This document shows positions 15,470 through 22,072 of a DNA stretch of 23,453 bases, piece after piece; positions within the stretch are counted from its first letter, which is position 1, and each line of letters begins with the position of its first letter. Below the pieces are notes generated by a model, which was not told where the DNA came from, did no database searches, and saw nothing but the letters and a program-made list of their open reading frames with translations. The position numbers and the translations under genes are program-made. Origin of the DNA: Acidimicrobiia bacterium (lineage in GTDB: Bacteria; Actinomycetota; Acidimicrobiia; Acidimicrobiales; Bin134); assembly GCA_009843565.1 (NCBI GenBank), contig VYDF01000213.1:1-23453 (forward strand), given 5' to 3'.

Positions 15470-16176
15470 TGAGCCAGGCGTTCTGCCGTTCGTTGGGCTG
15501 CTTGGCGGAGATCTCCTGGGTCGTTGCCCTGGGCGAGCCACTCAGCGGGGGATAGGCCGTCGAGGTCTTCGTGCTGTGCTGTTGAGGCCCATGAGGCGAT
15601 GAGGTACGGGTCGGCTTCCTTGTCAAGGGAGTCTCGGAACGCGCCGATGATGTGGCGGACTTCGGTTCGGATTTCCTGCTTGTCGATATCGAGCTGCCAA
15701 GTTGGATACCAAGTGGTGCCACGTCCGGGGAGGCCCAGTAGAGACCCGGAGGTTTGTCGTTTCGACAGAGCCTGGCGGGTGACACCGAGAAGCTCCGCAG
15801 CTTCAGATGTGTCAATGCGGTCGCCGACTAACCGCGACCACCTGGCGCTGGCGATGGCTTCCTCGGCTGCCCTTGTGCCGAGTTCCCGGGCTTCGTCAGC
15901 GCCGATCTCGTCGATGTCTCGTCGAGCGGGTGACAGACGCTCCAGAAACGCGTCGACGAGCAGGGCAACGCGTTCTGCCCGAGGCCGTTGGGTTCCATCG
16001 CTGTCGACAGGGGAGATCTCATTTTGCTCGCGTTGGTAAGCAACCCGCCCTTCATCTGGGGAGTGGTAGCTGATCAGGTCTGCAAGGAGTTCGAGGACGA
16101 AGGAGCCGTGGTCAGACGAGTCCAGTGCTTGCATGTCTGATGTGTGGGCGAACTTGGCCTTGGATGGGGCAGCCAT
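15466..16176 (-). CDS. Xre/MbcA/ParS-type antitoxin of the RES pair
   Basis: The 236-residue protein has a polar N-terminal half, a helix-turn-helix at residues 121-140 (IDTSEAAELLGVTRQALSKR) and a C-terminal toxin-binding region (about 168-235, VRHIIGAFRD, DPYLIASWAST, LSPAEWLAQG) of the kind found in partners of RES toxins. It is expected to bind both the RES toxin and its own promoter. The antitoxin-first order and the 4-nt stop/start overlap with the RES gene are typical of this TA type. A short direct-repeat array lies 16 nt upstream of the ATG and is a likely operator. The first 120 residues are longer than in minimal antitoxins and have no clear domain. Confidence 0.82.
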   Translation of the reverse strand: MAAPSKAKFAHTSDMQALDSSDHGSFVLELLADLISYHSPDEGRVAYQREQNEISPVDSDGTQRPRAERVALLVDAFLERLSPARRDIDEIGADEARELGTRAAEEAIASARWSRLVGDRIDTSEAAELLGVTRQALSKRQTSGSLLGLPGRGTTWYPTWQLDIDKQEIRTEVRHIIGAFRDSLDKEADPYLIASWASTAQHEDLDGLSPAEWLAQGNDPGDLRQAAQRTAERLAQ

Positions 16177-16191
16177 GCAGCAACCCTAGCC

Positions 16192-16220
16192 GTCAACCCG
16201 TCAACCGTCAACCCGTCAAC
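16192..16220. promoter_or_regulatory. Four-copy GTCAAC repeat upstream of the RES/Xre operon
   Basis: GTCAAC occurs at 16192, 16200, 16207 and 16215, that is, two tandem copies of a 15-bp unit each carrying two hexamers. On the minus strand this reads as four GTTGAC elements ending 16 nt before the antitoxin ATG. Each also contains TTGAC, a -35-like core. The spacing and place fit an autoregulatory operator/promoter of the TA pair; binding is inferred. Confidence 0.5.
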
Positions 16221-16253
16221 TCTCCATTTGGGGTGGGTTGAGGCCCCGCCTTA

Positions 16254-17126
16254 CTACCCCCGGCCCTTCGATGCATCCGTCCGGTCGTCGTCGAGCCAGG
16301 GTGATCCGTGGATGTGGTGCCATCTTCTTGGGCGGGCCAAGGCCCGTTCCACCTTCTTGCGCTCCTTTTTCCGCTGCTTGCGGCGGCTACCGCCGTTGCC
16401 CAACTTGAAGGCGATGGCTCTGCGAATGGTGTTGAGCCATCTGGGCTTGCCCTGGTTGTCGATTGCCTGGAGGGTGAAGTAGCCGTTGATGGCCATCTCT
16501 GAGGTGGCGGCAGTCGGGACCCCCACGAACCGGCCTGGCAGCAGTCTCGTGAGGTTAACCCTCCGCCTTTCGAAGCCCGACCAGCTCATATGGTCCTCCG
16601 CGTAGACGGTGATTTCCCGCCTGCCTCGCCAAAGCTTGCGGTATGCGCCGGTCACCACACACAGCACGTATTCGTCGAGCACGTCGAGGGCGTCCTGCGA
16701 CCCGGAGTCGCATGCGTCGCATGCGCAGTCGGGGATCACTTCCAACACTGCGGCGGGGTCGCCTGCGCCTAGTGCGACGGCTGGCCATTCAGCTTCTTCG
16801 AAGCCGGTCATTGCCACAACGAGTGGGATTGCGCCCGGCGTCCGCGGCACCGCCCGGATCGTGCGAGCCGCTGGGAATCTTGGCGGTTCCTGCCAGACCA
16901 CTTCCGCTTCTGGCTCTATCTCGGCCAGGCCAGCGTCGGTCAGCGCCTTGAACCAAGCATCGCCCCGAGCAGCCAAGATCTGCCACCTTTGCGGGTTGGT
17001 AACCCGGGAATACTCCTCGTCCAGGGGCATGCGATCAGGGTGAGGGTCCGGCCACTGGGCCAGCCCGCGTCCCTTCTCGACGAACGCAGCATCCACCGCG
17101 GCTACTAGCTCTTCGACAGAACCCAC
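16254..17126 (-). CDS. DUF6226-like protein of unknown function
   Basis: The 290-residue soluble protein resembles the actinobacterial DUF6226 group in its N-terminal pattern (WPDPHPDR, DEEYSRVT, RWQILAARGDAW, residues about 25-60). No function is known. A cysteine cluster CACDACDSGS lies near residue 133 and could bind metal. The segment YVLCVVTGAYRKLWRGRREITVYAEDHMSWSGF leads into a C-terminal region of about 90 residues ending in a very basic stretch (GGSRRKQRKKERKKVERA) and a short Trp/His tail, which may contact nucleic acid. It sits between two toxin-antitoxin-like modules on the same strand, 78 nt upstream of the Xre antitoxin gene. The ATG at 17126 gives a natural N terminus. The family assignment is from memory of the pattern only. 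Confidence 0.6.
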   Translation of the reverse strand: MGSVEELVAAVDAAFVEKGRGLAQWPDPHPDRMPLDEEYSRVTNPQRWQILAARGDAWFKALTDAGLAEIEPEAEVVWQEPPRFPAARTIRAVPRTPGAIPLVVAMTGFEEAEWPAVALGAGDPAAVLEVIPDCACDACDSGSQDALDVLDEYVLCVVTGAYRKLWRGRREITVYAEDHMSWSGFERRRVNLTRLLPGRFVGVPTAATSEMAINGYFTLQAIDNQGKPRWLNTIRRAIAFKLGNGGSRRKQRKKERKKVERALARPRRWHHIHGSPWLDDDRTDASKGRG

Positions 17127-17188
17127 CGCACCATCATGACCTCACCTGTAGCAGCGCACGCACCGATTTCATAGCTGGGTGATAGGCC

Positions 17189-17332
17189 TCAGCCGAGCAG
17201 TTTCCGCTCCAATTCTTCGGCCGTAACAGCATCAGACCCAAACGTGCCGTCGGCAATCTGTCGGTCCATTTCTGACTCTTGGGCACGAATCCGAGCTTCG
17301 GTGCCGGAGGGTTCAGATTGACTCGATCCCAT
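17189..17332 (-). CDS. Small hypothetical protein, 47 residues, highly charged
   Basis: An ATG at 17332 opens a 47-residue frame with an acidic, helix-prone composition (EARIRAQESEMDRQIADG, then DAVTAEELERKLLG at the C terminus). A GGA lies 8 nt upstream of the start. The longer frame over the same bases (17134-17391) gives a Pro/Trp/Asn-rich translation without the character of a protein. The small frame looks more like real coding sequence, similar in style to short antitoxin or antitoxin-tail peptides, but I recognise no family. It lies 30 nt downstream of the HTH gene on the same strand and may belong to that operon. Confidence 0.4.
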   Translation of the reverse strand: MGSSQSEPSGTEARIRAQESEMDRQIADGTFGSDAVTAEELERKLLG

Positions 17333-17362
17333 CCGCAATTCCGATCCAATGGCAGTTTACTG

Positions 17363-17644
17363 TTATTGTGCCAGTTCAGCGGCTTGTGCACCGTATCTCT
17401 GTTGTGCTGCCTGACGGCTGACGCCGAGCATGAATCCGATCATTGCCCATGACCAGTCGTCCTCTCTGGCGGCGGCAACTGCCTGAGCTAGTTCAGTCTC
17501 AAGTCTGTCGCGTTGGTCGGCCAGCCTCCCCACCAGCTTCAGCGATGAGGAGTCAATGAACTTCAGATCTGCCGGGTCGACCTCGTCAGCCCACTTTTCG
17601 AAGGCAGCAAGTTTTTCGGCCCACTTTTCTTCTCGACTGCCCAT
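17363..17644 (-). CDS. Small helix-turn-helix protein, probable antitoxin or regulator
   Basis: The 93-residue protein is mostly helical and charged, with a C-terminal helix-turn-helix-like segment at residues 65-87 (WAMIGFMLGVSRQAAQQRYG) preceded by a long amphipathic helix (LADQRDRLETELAQAVAAAR) that could dimerise. The ATG at 17644 overlaps the upstream stop (TGATG), suggesting translational coupling; a GTG at 17653 is possible but lies only one base from the AAGGGAG ribosome-binding sequence. The pairing with the preceding small gene is typical of a toxin-antitoxin operon in toxin-first order. The exact family is not recognised. Confidence 0.6.
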   Translation of the reverse strand: MGSREEKWAEKLAAFEKWADEVDPADLKFIDSSSLKLVGRLADQRDRLETELAQAVAAAREDDWSWAMIGFMLGVSRQAAQQRYGAQAAELAQ

Positions 17645-17898
17645 CAGTTCCACACTCCCTTCAAGTATCTAAACCGGGCGGACATCGCATGTATCACCGT
17701 CAGGCCGTCTTCATCATCCAGGACGCCGATCTCCAATGGTTCAGCGGTTCTAGATGGTCCGACATAGATGATGAATTCAGGGTCATCAGTCCCTATCACA
17801 AGCTGGTGGTGCTTTAGTGCGTGAGTCATGTCATTGTCGCTGATGCCGTGCTTGCGAGCACTTGGCGCGATAACGGCCCTTTCAAGGTAACGGTCCAT
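17644..17898 (-). CDS. Small toxin-like protein (KHGIS motif), partner of the HTH gene
   Basis: The 84-residue protein has the segment APSARKHGISDNDMTHALKH, followed by a predicted beta-rich half (FIIYVGPSR, PLEIGVLDD, TVIHAMSARFRYL). The KHGIS pattern followed by a beta sheet and a HAM-xR ending is shared with small actinobacterial proteins annotated as putative toxins and is loosely reminiscent of the BrnT/DUF4258 RNase-like folds. The ATG at 17898 is chosen because the alternative GTG at 17925 lies inside a perfect palindrome and adds only MSTFVDINP; neither start has a clear ribosome-binding site. It is coupled to the HTH gene. Toxin activity is inference from size, order and partner. Confidence 0.55.
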   Translation of the reverse strand: MDRYLERAVIAPSARKHGISDNDMTHALKHHQLVIGTDDPEFIIYVGPSRTAEPLEIGVLDDEDGLTVIHAMSARFRYLKGVWN

Positions 17899-17906
17899 CG
17901 GGTTGA

Positions 17907-17924
17907 TGTCAACAAAAGTTGACA
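17907..17924. promoter_or_regulatory. Perfect palindrome at the start of the second TA-like operon
   Basis: TGTCAAC (17907-17913) and GTTGACA (17918-17924) are perfect inverted copies around AAAA. The element lies 9 nt upstream of the preferred ATG and covers the alternative GTG. It has the form of an operator for a dimeric HTH protein such as the one encoded in this operon, and shares the GTCAAC hexamer with the repeats upstream of the RES/Xre operon. Confidence 0.5.
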
Positions 17925-17972
17925 CTCGGGTTGGGTGGGGCCGCTACCGGCCGATATTGGAGGGGAACTTTA

Positions 17973-18050
17973 ATGCGAGGGTGTGACAGGCAGGGATCGA
18001 TGATCGCTCTAGATCGCCAAGCCGAATCGTCTCCCTGCTCTATCAACTGA
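17973..18050 (+). CDS. Possible 25-residue peptide with a strong ribosome-binding site
   Basis: GGAGGGG at 17959-17965 lies 7 nt upstream of an ATG that opens a 25-codon frame starting MRGCDRQGSMIALDRQ and ending PCSIN. The end of the frame falls inside the right copy of the 35-bp direct repeat. The peptide has no recognisable family. It lies divergently from the second TA-like operon and about 60 nt upstream of the next plus-strand gene, so it could be a leader peptide or chance. Only the ribosome-binding site supports it. Confidence 0.25.
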   Translation: MRGCDRQGSMIALDRQAESSPCSIN

Positions 18051-18065
18051 CCAGCGCCATCAGCA
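18031..18065 (+). repeat. 35-bp imperfect direct repeat, right copy
   Basis: Matches 14810-14844 at 29 of 35 positions in the same orientation. Together the copies delimit a 3.2-kb block in which all recognised genes are minus-strand and TA-like or hypothetical. Confidence 0.6.
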
Positions 18066-18113
18066 GCGCTCAGGGACGTTCGAGCGGTATCTGACCCCTT
18101 ATATTGTTCGGCG

Positions 18114-18746
18114 ATGGAGAAGGCGGCTTTGTTCGATGCTGTTGTGGCCCAACGTCAGCGCTTGATCGGCGTTCTCGACGGCTTGAACGACGAGCAGTGG
18201 AACGCGCAGTCGTTGTGCGAGAAGTGGCGGGTGCGCGATGTGGTGGGTCACTTGGTCACAATCTTGGACATCCCCGTTGGACGTTTCCTGTGGCGGTCGT
18301 TTCGGGCCCGGAGCTACGACAATTACGCTGCCGACGTGGCTTGCGAATACGAAAAACAAGAACCCCGAAACAATAAAAAAAATAACCGCCAGCTAGCCGA
18401 TAAGCGGATAGCCCCGCCGATTGTCGGGCCCATTGCGCCGTTGGCTGATGTCCTGATCCACACCCGCGACATCGAGCGGCCACTCGGAATTCCAGCAACG
18501 CTGCATCCTGAGGGCCTGCGCGCCGCGCTCGATTACTGCTGCGGTGGCCGAGCCTTCGGCTTTGTGCCTGGAAAGCGCACCAAAGACCTTCGATTCGAGG
18601 CAACTGACATGGATTGGTCCGCTGGTGACGGGGCACTGGTGTCAGGCACGGCGGAGGCGATCTTGTTGGCAGTCACCAACCGACCCATCGCAGTGCCCGA
18701 TTTGAGCGGAGACGGCGCCGAGATGCTGGGCAACCGCATCGGCTGA
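18114..18746 (+). CDS. Maleylpyruvate isomerase family mycothiol-dependent-type enzyme (DinB fold)
   Basis: The 210-residue protein belongs to the actinobacterial MDMPI/DinB-like group. The N terminus has the typical four-helix opening (LIGVLDGLNDEQWNAQSLCEKWRVRDVVGHLV) with the metal-ligand His46 in VVGHLV, and DVLIHTRDIERPLG near residues 112-125 supplies His116; the usual glutamate four residues before it is Asp112. Such enzymes use mycothiol as a thiol cofactor, but individual substrates are mostly unknown. An A/T-rich patch (18350-18385) coding EYEKQEPRNNKKNNRQL interrupts otherwise GC-rich sequence and contains a run of eight A. The ATG at 18114 is the natural family start. It is convergent with the next gene. 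Confidence 0.85.
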   Translation: MEKAALFDAVVAQRQRLIGVLDGLNDEQWNAQSLCEKWRVRDVVGHLVTILDIPVGRFLWRSFRARSYDNYAADVACEYEKQEPRNNKKNNRQLADKRIAPPIVGPIAPLADVLIHTRDIERPLGIPATLHPEGLRAALDYCCGGRAFGFVPGKRTKDLRFEATDMDWSAGDGALVSGTAEAILLAVTNRPIAVPDLSGDGAEMLGNRIG

Positions 18747-18775
18747 AGCCTCTGAAGCAGCGCCGGTCGCTGTGC

Positions 18776-20143
18776 CTATGCAGGGCGAGAGGCGAGCAGG
18801 TCGGCGGCTTGGGTGGCGGCGCGGTGGCCGCTGGAGAGGGCGCCGTTGACTGAGGGTATGCCCATGTAGTCGCCGGCCAAAAACAGGTTGTCGATGCGTC
18901 CGGCGAGCTGGCCGGGGATCTTCGCCATCTCGGCGAGCATTCCGGGCTTGCCCATGCACAGGGCCTTCTCCCAGCGGTACACCCGGTAGAACAGGCCGTC
19001 GTCATCGCCGGGAAGGGCCGAGCCGGGAGGGGCGTTTCGGCGAGCAGCGCCCAGCATCTGGCGCTTGACCTCTTCGTCGTCTTGCGCGATGAGCTCCTTG
19101 GCCCGATCGAGCCCGATGAGCAGGTCGAGGATGCTCTTGCCCGGAGGGGCGCAGGCGGGCAGGAAGGTGGTCCTATCCATCAGAAGCGGGGTGTCGTCGT
19201 GCTCCGGATAGAGCGCGCCATGCCAGCCGGGAGGAAGCGGGCGGTGGTCGAGGCCGATCACCACCCGGCAGCCAGTTGAGTAGCTGACGGTGCTGAGCGC
19301 GGCGTGGGTCTCCGCCGGCAGCTCGGGGATGAGGCCAGGCACCTGGGTGCCGGGCACGGCGCTGATGACCGCGTCGGCCTCGATCGTCTCGCCGTCGACG
19401 ACGACGCTGGTCGCAGCTCCGCCTTCCACGGTGACTCTCCTGGCGGGGGCTGAAACCCGGGTCACGTCGGCACAGGCCGCGGCCAGGGCTTCACTCAAAG
19501 AGCCGATGCCCCGCTCGGGCATGTACACCTTGCCGCCGCTCAGCATGGTCTCTCCGATGTAGGCGCGCATCAGCGCCTGGCCAGCTGGGTCGGCATCGCC
19601 CAAGACCATCTTCAGCGGGCCGCTCAGCGACACCCGCAGCTTCTCGGGCACCTTGTGGCGATCGAGGTAATCGCCGTAGGACTCGTCGTCGTCGATCTCG
19701 GCGAGGCGGCTGTCGCTGGCGAAACTCAGGAGTTCCTCCTGGCGGTACATGTGCCGCATCACCTTGGAGCCGGCCCGCAGGCCCGAAGGCGAGAGGAAGC
19801 CCATGGCCTTGGCCGCGGGCAGCTGTCGCAGGAAGTTTCCGATCGATTGGTCGGGCGTCGTGGTTACCCACCGCCCGCCGCGGTAGTGGCCGAAGATCAT
19901 GGTCGACTCCACCAGCGGCAGTTCCAGCTCCTCGCAGATGCGGAATGCGGTGTCGTAGGTGGTGGTGAAAACGAATGCGCCGTTGTCCACCGAGAACCCG
20001 TCCACCCTCTCGCCGATGCCGCGTCCGCCGGCCCGCTCCTTAGCCTCGAGCAGCAGGGGAGTGATGCCTCGCTTCTTGAGCTCGTATGCGGCGCTGAGCC
20101 CGGCGAAGCCCCCGCCCACGATGACAACCCGCCTGGTGCTCAT
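18776..20143 (-). CDS. FAD-dependent amine-oxidase/phytoene-desaturase-like oxidoreductase
   Basis: The 455-residue protein opens with a dinucleotide-binding motif VIVGGGFAGLSAA (Gly10-Gly15) and the downstream LLLEAKERAGGRG motif characteristic of the flavin amine oxidase/protoporphyrinogen oxidase/phytoene desaturase superfamily. It ends with the FAD-binding LFLAGDYMGIPSVNGALSSG motif. It probably oxidises or desaturates a hydrophobic substrate, perhaps an isoprenoid, but no neighbouring carotenoid, hopanoid or haem gene is present to fix the role. The ATG at 20143 puts the Rossmann motif at the N terminus. It is transcribed divergently from the KhtT-like gene; the shared region carries two spaced palindromic octamers. 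Confidence 0.87.
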   Translation of the reverse strand: MSTRRVVIVGGGFAGLSAAYELKKRGITPLLLEAKERAGGRGIGERVDGFSVDNGAFVFTTTYDTAFRICEELELPLVESTMIFGHYRGGRWVTTTPDQSIGNFLRQLPAAKAMGFLSPSGLRAGSKVMRHMYRQEELLSFASDSRLAEIDDDESYGDYLDRHKVPEKLRVSLSGPLKMVLGDADPAGQALMRAYIGETMLSGGKVYMPERGIGSLSEALAAACADVTRVSAPARRVTVEGGAATSVVVDGETIEADAVISAVPGTQVPGLIPELPAETHAALSTVSYSTGCRVVIGLDHRPLPPGWHGALYPEHDDTPLLMDRTTFLPACAPPGKSILDLLIGLDRAKELIAQDDEEVKRQMLGAARRNAPPGSALPGDDDGLFYRVYRWEKALCMGKPGMLAEMAKIPGQLAGRIDNLFLAGDYMGIPSVNGALSSGHRAATQAADLLASRPA

Positions 20144-20182
20144 ACGAGACCCTCTCTTCTTGCCACCGTCCAGCTTCGGCGC

Positions 20183-20211
20183 AGGCGCCTTGTGCGAGGG
20201 CGCAGGTGCCT
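20183..20211. promoter_or_regulatory. Two AGGYGCCT octamers 21 bp apart in a divergent promoter region
   Basis: AGGCGCCT (20183-20190, a perfect palindrome) and AGGTGCCT (20204-20211) sit inside a 16-bp direct repeat (20179-20194 and 20200-20215, 14 of 16 identical). The 21-bp offset is two helical turns. The place between the FAD oxidoreductase (minus) and the KhtT-like gene (plus) fits a paired operator; no regulator gene is nearby. Confidence 0.4.
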
Positions 20212-20313
20212 AGTGGACATATACGCAATGTACTGCCAACTCCACGCTCCTTTGGCGACGATGTTCTGCCAATATGGCCGTTACCGCTCGACGCCGACTG
20301 GGAGGAGAGACCG

Positions 20314-20802
20314 GTGGGAAAGGCAACTGAGACTGATCTGCCCGGTGTGGGGGTTCGCTTCGACTTGGAGACGAGCGCCGGCCGTTGCGTCGGTGTGGTC
20401 GTCCACCAGACCGGTCGGCGCGATCTGGTGGTCTACGACGAACGCGACGTCGACCGCGCCTGCGAGAGCGTGGTGCTGACTGAAGACGAGGGTCACACTC
20501 TCGGCGAGCTGTTGGGGGGCAACCCGGTTCTGGAGCATCTGGACGACGTCGTGCACCGCCTCGAGGATCTCGTGATCTCGTGGGTAACGGTAGACCCGAA
20601 GTCATCTCTTGCCGGGCTCACCCTCGCCGAGGCCGAGCTGAGGGCGCGAACCGGGGCGGGCGTCGTTGCGCTGGTCACCGATTCGGGCTCCATCCCCATC
20701 CCAGGCGGAGCTGACCGTCTTGAAGCCGGCGGCACGGCAGTGGTCGTCGGCGTCCCGGCCGCGGTGAAGGCGGCCACCAAGCTGCTGAACGAATCGGGCT
20801 AG
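20314..20802 (+). CDS. khtT: Cation:proton antiporter regulatory subunit, KhtT-like (TrkA-C domain)
   Basis: The 162-residue soluble protein has an N-terminal KhtT-type domain starting LPGVGVRFDLETSAGRCVGVVVH and a C-terminal TrkA-C/RCK-C domain from about residue 88 (SSLAGLTLAEAELRARTGAGVVALV, then a typical LEAGGTAVVVG strand). In Bacillus, KhtT regulates the KhtU antiporter in response to pH and nucleotides. The GTG at 20314 is decided by a strong GGAGGAG at 20301-20307; the open frame upstream has no family sequence. The ATG of the antiporter gene follows after 3 nt, so the two are cotranscribed. No KhtS-like third gene is seen. Confidence 0.9.
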   Translation: MGKATETDLPGVGVRFDLETSAGRCVGVVVHQTGRRDLVVYDERDVDRACESVVLTEDEGHTLGELLGGNPVLEHLDDVVHRLEDLVISWVTVDPKSSLAGLTLAEAELRARTGAGVVALVTDSGSIPIPGGADRLEAGGTAVVVGVPAAVKAATKLLNESG

Positions 20803-20805
20803 CCC

Positions 20806-22041
20806 ATGCACACGGGCGGCGATCTGTTTGTGATCGAGCTCGGGGCGGTGGTGCTGGTTTTGGCCATCGTCGCCCGCCTGGCTCGAAGGATCGGCCTGCC
20901 TGCGCTCCCGATGTACTTGCTGGTGGGGCTGGCTCTCGGCGAGGGCGGTCTCGTCGAGTTGCCGGCGTCGGAGGAGTTCATCGAGGTGGGAGCCGAGATC
21001 GGCGTCATCTTGATGCTGCTCATGCTGGGACTCGAGTTCTCAGCTCACGAGCTGATCGACAATGTGCGACGGTCGACGCTGGCCGGGATCGTCGATATCG
21101 CCTTGAACTTCCCGCCCGGATTCGTCGCCGGACTGCTGCTCGGGTTCGACCCGATCATTGCCGTTTTGCTCGGCGGCGTGACCTACATCTCGTCGTCGGG
21201 CATCGTGGCGAAGCTCGTCGCCGACCTCGACCGCATCGGCAACCACGAGACTTCGGTGGTCCTCAGCGTGCTCGTCATCGAAGACCTGGCCATGGTGCTG
21301 TATTTGCCCATCGTTTCCGGGGTTCTCTTCGGCGGTTCGCTCTTGAGCACCACCGTCACCGTCTGTGTCTCATTGCTGGTGGTTGTTGGCGTGCTCGGCG
21401 CCGCCTACTTTTTCGGCGACCGGCTGAGTGCTCTTGCTTTGAGCCAATCCAGCGAAGCGCTGTTGTTGACCCTGCTCGGCGGCACGCTTCTGTTTGCCGG
21501 CATTGCCGGACGCCTTAACCTGTCAACGGCGGTGGGGGCGTTCATCGTGGGCATAGCACTGTCAGGCGACATCGTCTCCCATGCCCGCGGCCTGCTGTTG
21601 CCGCTGCGCAACCTCTTCGCCGCCGTCTTCTTCGTGTTCTTCGGTCTGCAAGTCGACCTAAATCTCGTCCCTGATGTCGTCGTTGCCGCTGTCGTCATCG
21701 CCGCCGTGACCATCGCCACCAAGTTCGCCACCGGCTGGATTGCCGCCGGACGAGTCGCCATCGGCAAGCCCGGTCGAGCCCGGGCCGGCGCCGCCCTCAT
21801 CGCCCACGGAGAGTTCTCGATCGTCATCGCCGAACTCGGTATCGCCCGCGAGAGCGATCTCGGCGCGCTTGCCGCCACCTACGTCATCATCCTCACCCTC
21901 ATCGGCGCGGTGCTCTACCAGTACTCCGACTCCATAACCCTCCACACTCCAAGCGAGTCCTACCGCGCCCGGTGGCAGCGCAAATCCCGCCTAGCCGAAC
22001 GGCTCCGCCAGCGCCGCTGGTCCCCAACCCGCTCCAACTAG
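20806..22041 (+). CDS. khtU: Cation:proton antiporter, KhtU-like (CPA2 family)
   Basis: The 411-residue protein is a CPA2-type Na+/H+ exchanger-domain protein with about 12 membrane segments. Markers include ARRIGLPALPMYLLVGLALGE at the N terminus, LMLGLEFS near residue 75, SSSGIVAKLVADL near residue 127, VLVIEDLAMV and FVFFGLQVDL. It exchanges K+ (or another cation) for H+ across the cytoplasmic membrane and is regulated by the KhtT-like subunit encoded just upstream. A basic C-terminal tail of about 35 residues (RARWQRKSRLAERLRQRRW) lies in the cytoplasm. The KTN/RCK domain found in KefB/KefC is absent, as expected for a KhtU with a separate KhtT. Confidence 0.92.
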   Translation: MHTGGDLFVIELGAVVLVLAIVARLARRIGLPALPMYLLVGLALGEGGLVELPASEEFIEVGAEIGVILMLLMLGLEFSAHELIDNVRRSTLAGIVDIALNFPPGFVAGLLLGFDPIIAVLLGGVTYISSSGIVAKLVADLDRIGNHETSVVLSVLVIEDLAMVLYLPIVSGVLFGGSLLSTTVTVCVSLLVVVGVLGAAYFFGDRLSALALSQSSEALLLTLLGGTLLFAGIAGRLNLSTAVGAFIVGIALSGDIVSHARGLLLPLRNLFAAVFFVFFGLQVDLNLVPDVVVAAVVIAAVTIATKFATGWIAAGRVAIGKPGRARAGAALIAHGEFSIVIAELGIARESDLGALAATYVIILTLIGAVLYQYSDSITLHTPSESYRARWQRKSRLAERLRQRRWSPTRSN

Positions 22042-22072
22042 CCTCCTTTCAGTCTTTGTTTTGGAGGAAGAG

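Noticed and set aside
17134..17391. 85-residue minus-strand frame
   Set aside because: Its composition is not protein-like, and it overlaps a more convincing 47-residue frame (17189-17332) and the end of the HTH gene.
18758..18772. CAGCG/CGCTG hairpin between convergent genes as a bidirectional terminator
   Set aside because: A five-base stem without a T tract is too weak to call.
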